The translations under genes and the position numbers were made by a program. DNA of 35,231 nucleotides, taken from Gammaproteobacteria bacterium (GTDB taxonomy: Bacteria > Pseudomonadota > Gammaproteobacteria > Steroidobacterales > Woeseiaceae). Below the pieces are notes generated by a model. It was not told the DNA's origin, ran no database searches, and worked only from the letters and a program-made list of their open reading frames with translations. Each line of letters opens with the position of its first letter. Within the stretch, counting starts at the first letter, position 1. Shown one piece after another: positions 24,892-32,100 of this stretch. The stretch covers positions 143,605 to 178,835 of the forward strand of contig JAOTWB010000001.1 in NCBI GenBank assembly GCA_029863125.1, given 5' to 3'.

Positions 24892-25686
24892 CTTCTGCTC
24901 CAGATAGGCCTTCCGGACAGCATCCGCGCCATAGCTGCGTTCGAGCCGTCGAATTGCAAAGTGTCCGCGCGCCATGTCCTGGAAGTGAGAGATGAATATC
25001 GCGTTCACAAGCCCGCCACCGATCGCCCCGATGACAGGAATCGTCTGCGCCATCGCTTTTTGAGTCACGACGACGCCAAAACGATTCGCCAGTGCTGAAA
25101 TCAAACGCACCAGCGCGGGCGCACTTTTGCTGCCCATGCCGTGAGACAAAACATACTGCAGGGCGTCGGTAACTGCTTTGCTCATGGCCACGCGTACGCC
25201 GTAGTATGACGTCTCGGCCGCGTCATCTTTATCCGATGATCGACTGCCCATCGCGAAGACCTGCATGCAATTAAGGACGGTCTCGGGATCCTGCGGCGAT
25301 TCGCCTTCGGCTCGTGCAATATCGGCAATCGAGCGAAACATGATGCCGGTTGTCAACGGCAGTTCCACAACCAGCGTCTCGATCCCGAAGAAACCGGCCA
25401 CGGCGCCGGTGGTCATCGCTGCAGCTGTGTGCAGTCGAGGACTGGCAGGCGCCTGCTCGTCCGTCCTCATGCTGCGCATTGAACTCTGCAGTACGAATTC
25501 AATCGCCCTGTGAGTCGATTTGCTCACTGCCTCGACGACAGCAGCGGGCGCCCGCTTGCCCAGTTCCCGCGTAACAGCCTCCACCGGCATGCCTACGGCG
25601 GAACTGATTCGTATGGCCAGCGATGGATTTTCGAGCGTCGCGTAGGCGTCTTTGAGCGTCGCCAGTTCGCTTTTGGTCAGATCCAT
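24865..25686 (-). CDS. EcsC family protein
   Basis: A 273-residue protein of the EcsC family, whose members are membrane-associated and mostly uncharacterised. Visible landmarks are the helical N-terminus (KSELATLKDAYATLENPSLA), the small-residue-rich TTGAVAGFFGIETLVVELPL, TTGIMFRSIADIARAEGE, and the C-terminal IPVIGAIGGGLVNAIFISHF with HFAIRRLERSYG. The start at ATG 25686 gives the family's usual N-terminus but lacks a clear ribosome-binding site. A strong terminator on the same strand ends 33 bases upstream of it, so this gene must have its own promoter in that short gap or be read through the terminator. Confidence 0.82.
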   Translation of the reverse strand: MDLTKSELATLKDAYATLENPSLAIRISSAVGMPVEAVTRELGKRAPAAVVEAVSKSTHRAIEFVLQSSMRSMRTDEQAPASPRLHTAAAMTTGAVAGFFGIETLVVELPLTTGIMFRSIADIARAEGESPQDPETVLNCMQVFAMGSRSSDKDDAAETSYYGVRVAMSKAVTDALQYVLSHGMGSKSAPALVRLISALANRFGVVVTQKAMAQTIPVIGAIGGGLVNAIFISHFQDMARGHFAIRRLERSYGADAVRKAYLEQKSVLASPTV

Positions 25687-25718
25687 AAGCCATTATGACT
25701 TTGCCCGACGTGATCACC

Positions 25719-25749
25719 AAAAAAGCACCCGGGAATCTCCTCCCGGGTG
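25719..25749 (-). terminator. Strong rho-independent terminator on the minus strand, no clear gene before it
   Basis: On the minus strand CACCCGGGA and TCCCGGGTG form a perfect nine-base stem around a six-base loop, and a C followed by six T comes directly after. This is a textbook terminator for transcription moving from high to low coordinates, but the about 430 bases in front of it contain no convincing minus-strand gene. The plus-strand reading lacks a good T-run. Confidence 0.75.
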
Positions 25750-25875
25750 TTTCCAACGTTCGGGAACTTCGGATCGACTTCGCACGCAGGAAGCAGCATT
25801 GCGCCTGACAGCATACGAACCGCGCAGATCTGGTATTTCATGACTATTTCCACTCGTGAATTCGAGCCAAAATCG

Positions 25876-25904
25876 CAGGGTCGGGGCGAAAGCCGTTCAC
25901 CCTG
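25876..25904. other. GNRA-capped hairpin
   Basis: CAGGGT (25876-25881) pairs with ACCCTG (25899-25904). Inside, GGC and GCC close a GAAA tetraloop, with a small internal loop between the two helices. On the plus strand the loop is a GNRA loop, a common docking motif in structured RNA. I could not match the surrounding sequence to any riboswitch consensus I remember. Confidence 0.45.
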
Positions 25905-26184
25905 TTTGCGTAAAAGGGAGTTTCAATTTGTAACGCCGAAGACCCGACAATCCCTCCAGGCTGTCGCCGTCAAAAAAACACCCGTATTTCTTGTCCAGCC
26001 GGACAGTTACCTGGCAGAAAAGAGGGTTTTGGGCTTTATTTCTCTTCTGGGCAAAAACGCCCAGATGTATGAATGGCGCGGCCTCCAGCCCGATTCGATT
26101 CTCTAAACTGTTAACCCGGTCAACATATTCAGGCAACTGCATTTTGTAAGATGCGACACCTGTTCAACAGATCCGGTATCGGAC

Positions 26185-27171
26185 ATGAATCGCAAATGGA
26201 CCTCGCTTTTTATCGCCCTGATCGGTCTCGGGACCGCTCCGCTGTGCGTCGCCGAGGGGACCGTCGCCGGCACCGATATCGATAACACGGCAGCCGTTAG
26301 CTACGAGGTTGGCGGCACGCCGCAGACGACGACATCGAACACGCTTACGTTGACGGTGGCAGAAGTTCTGGACGTCGATGTCACGCTTTTGAGCGACCCG
26401 CGTTCCGTACCCTCTGGCACGGGCCCACACGCGCTGCTGTTCGTTGTCACCAATACCGGCAACGGCACCGAGGGGTTCACTCTCCAGATCAACAACGCCG
26501 TAGGCGGCGATGACTTCGACCCCGACGCGGCGACCCCGTCAGCCATCTATTTCGATACGGACGGCAGCGGCGATTTTTCCGCCGGCGATGTCGCGTATGT
26601 TCCCGGGACCAACGACCCCGTGCTTGCGCCCGACGCCGCTGTTGATATTTTGCTCGTCAACGATATTCCGGTTGACCTTGCTGACGGAGCAATCGGCCTC
26701 AGCGAGCTGGGTGCGACCGCGTCGACCGGCAGCGGCGATCCCGGCGACCTCTTTCCGGGTGATGGCGATGGCGGCATCGATGCGGTCGTCGGAACGAGCG
26801 GTGCCAACGATGCGACCGCGGGGCAATATGTGATCAGCGATATCGAACTCGCCGTGGTCAAGAGCGCGACTGTACTCGACCCCTTCGGCGGCAGCAGTCC
26901 GATGCCGGGCGCAACCATCACTTACCGCATCGTGATTACGCCAACTGGTTCGGAAACCGCTGTCAATACGGCTTTTACCGACGCGATTCCGGCTAACACG
27001 ACGTACTCGCCCGAAAGCATAAGCCTCAACGGCAGTGCGCTGACCGACGACGCCGATACCGATGCCGGTGCATACACGGCGACTCCCACGCCGGAAGTTG
27101 CCGTGGACCTGGGTGACCTGACCGAAGCGAGCGGCGCACAGACAATTGAATTCAACGTCACGATTGACTAA
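26185..27171 (+). CDS. Secreted DUF11-type surface protein (first of cluster)
   Basis: A 328-residue exported protein with a signal peptide (about 1-23). Right after it comes the module TDIDNTAAVSYEVGGTPQTT (30-49), shared with the third protein of the cluster. A middle region follows with calcium-site-like acidic stretches (IYFDTDGSGDFSAGD), then a C-terminal DUF11 (B_ant_repeat) domain: ATITYRIVITPTGSETAVNT, then FTDAIPANTTYSPESISLNG and a final IEFNVTID. DUF11 domains are Ig-like folds of cell-surface proteins. There is no membrane anchor at the C-terminus. No ribosome-binding site is evident before ATG 26185, although the signal peptide starts there. The next gene follows within 45 bases, so transcription is probably shared. 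Confidence 0.82.
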   Translation: MNRKWTSLFIALIGLGTAPLCVAEGTVAGTDIDNTAAVSYEVGGTPQTTTSNTLTLTVAEVLDVDVTLLSDPRSVPSGTGPHALLFVVTNTGNGTEGFTLQINNAVGGDDFDPDAATPSAIYFDTDGSGDFSAGDVAYVPGTNDPVLAPDAAVDILLVNDIPVDLADGAIGLSELGATASTGSGDPGDLFPGDGDGGIDAVVGTSGANDATAGQYVISDIELAVVKSATVLDPFGGSSPMPGATITYRIVITPTGSETAVNTAFTDAIPANTTYSPESISLNGSALTDDADTDAGAYTATPTPEVAVDLGDLTEASGAQTIEFNVTID

Positions 27172-27214
27172 CGAGCGAGTGAATATGAACGACATGATGA
27201 CACGAGGAAAACTA

Positions 27215-27715
27215 ATGAATTGCCAGGCAATTTCGATCGCAAAAGTCGTGTTGCTCTCCGGCCTGCTGCTTTTGGCCGGCAATGCTCTGGCGCAGCAAGG
27301 GACCATACGGCTCGAACACCAAGCCGAGCAGTGGGAAACCGTCACCGACGATAACGGCGCTGAACAAGTGCAACTCGTCAAGGTCACGAACGTCGTGCCG
27401 GGAGACAAAGTGCTGTTTACCGTCACCTATACGAACACGGGCGACCAGCCGGCCGAGAACGTCGCCATTACCAACCCAGTCCCCGAGCACATGGTTTATG
27501 TCGATGACTCGGCGGCCGGCGACAATACCTCCATCCTGTTTTCGGCCGACGGCGGCGAAAATTTCGCCGACGCCTCGGATCTGCGGGTCAGCAACGACGA
27601 CGGCTCGCAGAGACCGGCCAACGCCAGCGACTACACGCACGTTCGCTGGGTGGTCCAAAGTGACGTCGCCCCGGGCACCAGCGGTGCGGTGCAATTTGCA
27701 GCCGTAGTCGAATAA
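27215..27715 (+). CDS. Small secreted DUF11-domain protein (second of cluster)
   Basis: A 166-residue exported protein: a signal peptide (about 1-26, ending NALA before QQG) and one DUF11 domain with VVPGDKVLFTVTYTNTGDQP, AENVAITNPVPEHMVYVDDS, and a final GAVQFAAVVE. It lacks the IDN-x-A-type N-terminal module of its neighbours. The ATG at 27215 is preceded by GAGGA with 6 bases of spacing, which decides it over an in-frame ATG at 27185. It could be a structural subunit or linker at the cell surface; no more can be said from the sequence. It lies between two larger DUF11 proteins in the same direction. Confidence 0.85.
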   Translation: MNCQAISIAKVVLLSGLLLLAGNALAQQGTIRLEHQAEQWETVTDDNGAEQVQLVKVTNVVPGDKVLFTVTYTNTGDQPAENVAITNPVPEHMVYVDDSAAGDNTSILFSADGGENFADASDLRVSNDDGSQRPANASDYTHVRWVVQSDVAPGTSGAVQFAAVVE

Positions 27716-27783
27716 GAACCGAATCATCAAGCCGCGCCCGGATTGGTAGGGGGCGCAGCACATTCAGGCGGGAAAAATAATCG

Positions 27784-27799
27784 CTGATCTGCGGATCAG
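27784..27799. repeat. Short perfect inverted repeat between DUF11 genes
   Basis: CTGATC and GATCAG surround a TGCG loop, 40 bases before the ATG of the third DUF11 gene. There is no T-run directly after it, so it is more likely a leader hairpin than a terminator. Confidence 0.4.
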
Positions 27800-27838
27800 A
27801 CACTTTGTTACGTTTTGAAGAAAAAGGAATCTCGCTCT

Positions 27839-28957
27839 ATGTGTGCTTTTAAATCAAGCCTGAAAAGGCTCCTTGCCACGGGATTAGTGGCTTTTTGCGG
27901 TGTCGTGTATTCGACGTCCGTACTCGCGGTCGGCACGCCAGCCAATACCGACATCAATAACTCCGCAACCGTTGGCTACAAGGTCGGCGGAGTTCCTCAG
28001 ACCACTGTACCCAGCAACACCACAAGTTTCGTGGTTGACCAGGTCGTCGACCTAACTGTCGCTGAGGCCGACGGTGGTGATACGGTTGTGGGTGCGGGTC
28101 AGCTTGACGCCGTAGCCCGCTTCACGGTTACCAACACCGGTAACGCAACGCAGGACTTTTCGCTGTCGGTCGCTGACTTGGTAAGCGGTTCGGACGTATT
28201 TGGTAACACTGACACTATCGACGCCGACGCGTTGACGATTTTCGTCGATGCGAACGACAACGACGTGTACGACGCCGGTGTGGATCTTGCGGGCTTCATC
28301 GACGCACTCGCCGCTGACGACACGGTGTCGGTCTTCGTCCTGGGCGATATCCCGTCCCCGGCCGCTGCCGGCGCTGCCGCGAACATCGAGCTGACCGCTA
28401 CGGCCCATAAAACCGGTACGGCGGGTGTCCTCGATCCTCCCGAGACGGAAACTGGCATTGACGATGATCCGGCTACGGTTCAGATCGTATTCTCCAACAA
28501 TACGGGCTCGGACCAGGACAGCTACAGAGTCGGTCTTGCCACGCTCGGAGTCGTGAAGGCCTCGGACGTGATCAGCGATCCGGTCGCAGGGGTGTCAACG
28601 GCTGCGCTGGCCATCCCTGGCGCAATCGTTGAGTATGAGGTCACGATCACCAATACCGGCATCCTCGAGGCCACCGAAGTCGTGATCACCGACGATATCC
28701 AGACGGATCTGACGTTTGTGACCGGAGCCTACGCGGGCGCAACGGACGTTGAAATCGTCGTCGGCGGGGCCCCGGCTGTGTATTGCATCGCCGAGCTCAC
28801 GGCGGACTCTAACGGCGACGGTTGCTTCCGCGATGCAGCCGGGGACAGCCTGACGGTCTCGATTCCGGTAAGTGGGACCTATCCGACAGGTTTAACAGTA
28901 GGCACAACGGCGCCGGATAACGAGGTCATCATCCGCTTCCGGGTGTCGATCAATTAG
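27839..28957 (+). CDS. Secreted DUF11-type surface protein (third of cluster)
   Basis: A 372-residue paralogue of the first cluster protein. A signal peptide (about 1-30) is followed by TDINNSATVGYKVGGVPQTT (37-56), identical at 14 of 20 positions to the first protein. Then come the FTVTNTGNATQDFSLSVADL strand set, an acidic FVDANDNDVYDAGVD site like the first protein's, and a C-terminal DUF11 domain (GAIVEYEVTITNTGILEATE, then VVITDDIQTDLTFVTGAYAG) ending in IRFRVSIN. ATG 27839 has AAGGA about ten bases upstream; the frame is open from a TTG at 27815. Two cysteines near the C-terminus (VYCIAEL and DGCFRDA) could form a disulfide. Same direction as the giant gene that follows after about 180 bases. 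Confidence 0.83.
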   Translation: MCAFKSSLKRLLATGLVAFCGVVYSTSVLAVGTPANTDINNSATVGYKVGGVPQTTVPSNTTSFVVDQVVDLTVAEADGGDTVVGAGQLDAVARFTVTNTGNATQDFSLSVADLVSGSDVFGNTDTIDADALTIFVDANDNDVYDAGVDLAGFIDALAADDTVSVFVLGDIPSPAAAGAAANIELTATAHKTGTAGVLDPPETETGIDDDPATVQIVFSNNTGSDQDSYRVGLATLGVVKASDVISDPVAGVSTAALAIPGAIVEYEVTITNTGILEATEVVITDDIQTDLTFVTGAYAGATDVEIVVGGAPAVYCIAELTADSNGDGCFRDAAGDSLTVSIPVSGTYPTGLTVGTTAPDNEVIIRFRVSIN

Positions 28958-29004
28958 TACGTGCTAGCTGACAAGATCTATGTGATCTGAATGAAATCGG
29001 ATAG

Positions 29005-29031
29005 CACGGCCACGGCAACGTGGTGGCCGTG
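29005..29031. repeat. Perfect inverted repeat in leader of the giant gene (1)
   Basis: CACGGCCAC at 29005-29013 pairs perfectly with GTGGCCGTG at 29023-29031 around a nine-base loop. No T-run follows, so it is not a standard terminator. It supports the view that this stretch is an untranslated leader. Confidence 0.5.
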
Positions 29032-29078
29032 TCGGCAGTCTGAAAGCAAGCCGGCCACTGCGTTAGAGCGCGATTCGG

Positions 29079-29106
29079 CCGCGGCGGGTAGCACAGCCCG
29101 CCGCGG
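29079..29106. repeat. Perfect inverted repeat in leader of the giant gene (2)
   Basis: CCGCGGCGGG at 29079-29088 pairs perfectly with CCCGCCGCGG at 29097-29106 around an eight-base loop, followed by TCTT. A ten-base all-GC stem this close (about 30 bases) to the proposed start at 29138 could attenuate transcription or control access to the ribosome-binding site. Confidence 0.55.
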
Positions 29107-29137
29107 TCTTCCTGCGTCTGGAGATCCCGGAGTTTCA

Positions 29138-32100
29138 CTGAAAGTCCGGACCGTACTGCTGTGCGCGCTCGCGTTTTTGATCAACACAACAGCGTTCGGG
29201 CAAACGGCGCCGGACACGATAATCACGAACCAGGCACAGGCTTCGTACATCGATCCAGCCGGTAACCCGGTAACAATCGAATCCAACCAAATTGACGTCA
29301 CCACCGTTGCGATACGCACGCTCGCAACGGTGACATTCACACGGGTGACCGCAAGCGGCAGCGGCTTTCCCGTTGGTCCGACCTCCTGCGCGGCAAGCGG
29401 CGGGACCTTCCAGACACTGCCGGACCCGGTTCTGCTCGGCGCTGGCGCTATTGATCCAGACCAGCCGCAAACGCTGGCACCAACCGGCATGTACAACGCC
29501 GGCGAAGCGCTCTTTGTCACCTTGAGCGACCTGGACCAGAACCAGGACCCGGGCGTCAGAGAAACCGTAGAGGTCACAATCGGCAGCGCACCCCCGGGCG
29601 ACAGCGAAACGCTGCGGCTGACGGAAACGGACATCGACAGCGGCCTGTTTTCGGGCTACGTGCAAACAGCGACGGGTCCCGCAACGCCCGGCGACTGCAT
29701 ACTGCAAGTTTCTACCGACACCGAGGTCACCGCGTTCTACCAGGACCCGGATGACCTAACCGACAGTTCGAGTGCGGCGGCGATAGTTGATCCACTGAGC
29801 ATCGTCTTTGACTCGGGCAGCGGCAACGCGGTCGACGGCGCGATCGTAACGATCATCGATGCCGTGAGCGGAGCGCCTGCAGTCGTTTACGGATCCGACG
29901 GTGTATCGAGCTACCCGTCCACCGTTACGAGCGGCGGCAGCGTCAGTGACAGCAGCGGACGTGTCTACGAGTTCCCGAACGGTGGATACCGCTTCCCGGT
30001 GATACCCGCTGGTGATTACCGAATTGAGATCGAACCGCCGCCCGGGTATATGGGCCTTTCGACCCTGGATATGAACGTGCTGCAGGGGCTGCCCGGCGCG
30101 CCCTTTGTACTCGACGGCGGATCCTTCGGTGAAACGTTCACCGTCGATGATTCACGCACGTTCCGTCGCGACCTGCCGCTGGATCCGGATGCATCCCTGC
30201 TCTACCTGCAAAAAACGGCCAGCGTTCCTGCCGCCAGCCCCGGCGATTTTGTGCCATACACGCTGCGTATCGAGAATTCGAGTGCCGTCGTGCAGACCGA
30301 GGTCACCGTTACCGACCTGCTGCCGGCCGGTTTTCGCCTTATGCCCGGTTCGACCCGTATCAACGACGCGCCGGCGCCTAATCCGGTCATCGGTTCCGAC
30401 GGGCGGCTGCTCAGCTTCGACATTGGCGATCTCGACCCGGGCCAGACTACTACAGTCCGCTACGTCACCGAGGTGACGGTTGGCGCCACCGGTAAAACGG
30501 CGACCAACACCGCCTACGCAAACAGCACGAGCGGCGTCGGGTCCAACGCTGCGAGCTCTACGCTGACGCTGGTAGAAGATCTGTTTACCGATAAAGCGAC
30601 TGTTGTCGGCCGCGTCATCCTCGGCAGCTGCGATGACAATGTCAGCAACGACCTCGAAGGGGTCGGCAGTCTCGGTATCTACATGGAGGACGGCCGCTAT
30701 GCCATCACCGACGAAGGTGGCCGCTTCCATTTCGAAGGCCTGGAGCCCGGCACACATGTCGTGCAGCTGGACCGCGACACGATCCCGCGACACCTCGAGC
30801 TGATGGACTGCAACGCAGGCTCCCGCTTTGCGGGCCGCAGCTATTCCCAGTTTGTGGACCTGCGCGGCGGCAGCGTCTGGCGAGCGGATTTTCACCTGCG
30901 CGAACGGCCGCTGCCGACCGGTCATGTCGCGCTCGAACTCGGCGGCGAACGTGCCGATAGCAATACGATCCGCTACGCGCTGAACCTCGCCGTCAGCGAT
31001 GTGCCTGTCGAAGACCTTGTCGTCAGCGTCGTGCTGCCCGAAGGTCTGAGCTACGTACCGGGTTCATCGCTGGTCGGCGGCAAGTCCGCCGACGCGCCCG
31101 AACCGCGCGGCAACACGATCAGCTACCGGCTCGGCGACAAGCCGCAGAGCTGGAGCGGGCAAATACTCCTGCAGGCACGATTAACCGATGACGCCAACGG
31201 CGCACTCATCGCCAATGCGGTTGCCACGTTCCGCCTGCCGGGTGGCGAGACCGGCCACACGCCGCCCGCCACAAAACAATTCGACTACCGACCAGAGCTC
31301 AGCAAGACCAGGGCCATCAGTTTCGCGCCGCATTTTGCGACGCTCAGCGCCCGACTTACAGAGAAAGATCGGCTCGAACTCGATACTTTGATTGCCGACT
31401 GGCAGGGCGGCGCCGATGCCATCCTGATCGCCACGGGACACACCGACGCTCATCGAATCGCGCCCGGACACCCAGTGTTCGCGGACAACCACGAACTGTC
31501 GCTGGCGCGTGCCAGGGCCGTGGCAGCTTATATCGGCAGCAAGCTACAAATTGCCGACGACAAGCTGCGGATCGACGGACGTGGTCCCGATGAACCAATC
31601 GCAAGCAACGAGACGGCCGCCGGCCGCGCGAAAAATCGCCGCGTCGATCTGCGGCTGGAGAGCCGGGTGCTGGTCAGTGCCGCAGCGCTGGATACGGCGA
31701 GTGCCCTCAGCAGCCGCGTTGCAGCGCGGACCACGGGCACTCATGCGATCGATGCGAACACGCTGAAACTGCCCGAAGTCGAGCAAGCAGAAGCCGCCGT
31801 ATTCAGCGAGCCGGGTTTCATCGAAACCCTGAAACCGGGAGTTCGGTGGCTGGCTCCGGTCGGCAACTTCGGCCCGCCAATACCGAGCCTGAAGATCGCC
31901 GTCCAGCATGAGCCCGGTACGCAGGTGCAGCTTTCGGTGAACGGCGCTGCCGTCGACCCGTTGAATTTTGTCGGCACCGAGGTCAATCGCGGCAAGAACG
32001 TAGCAATAAGCCGGTGGCGCGGCGTCGATCTCGAGGAAGGCAACAACGACTTGACCGCGGTTGTCCATGATGCCAAGGGTGGCCCGGTCGACACGCTGAA

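Larger units (their letters stand above)
25687..26184. other. Intergenic region before the surface-protein cluster
   Basis: About 500 bases between the divergent EcsC gene and the first DUF11 gene. It holds the minus-strand terminator and a GNRA-capped hairpin, listed separately, and a stretch from about 25840 to 26160 that looks richer in A/T than its surroundings. A small palindromic GGGC-AAAAAC-GCCC occurs near 26047. A 54-codon minus-strand frame (25841-25677) has a lipobox-like LLPAC, but it runs through the terminator, so I do not call it. Open frames of 119 codons (plus, 25747-26106) and 81 codons (minus, 26142-25897) lack ribosome-binding sites and family-like patterns. It probably carries promoters for both neighbours and perhaps a small RNA. 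Confidence 0.5.

Noticed and set aside
25677-25841. 54-codon minus-strand frame with a lipobox-like LLPAC
   Set aside because: The strong terminator lies inside it and its end overlaps the EcsC start; a lipoprotein gene crossed by its own terminator is unlikely.
25747-26106. 119-codon plus-strand frame in the gap before the surface cluster
   Set aside because: No ribosome-binding site, composition unlike neighbouring genes, and overlap with hairpin structures.
25870-26110. Possible cyclic di-GMP or similar riboswitch
   Set aside because: A GNRA-capped hairpin is present, but the conserved core sequences of the riboswitch classes I know are not.
26539-27426. 295-codon minus-strand frame opposite the DUF11 genes
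   Set aside because: Antisense shadow of high-GC coding sequence; the plus-strand frames have signal peptides and known domains.
28991-29137. ATG 28991 as start of the giant protein
   Set aside because: It would put about 49 polar residues before an otherwise standard signal peptide, and the stretch contains two perfect hairpins.
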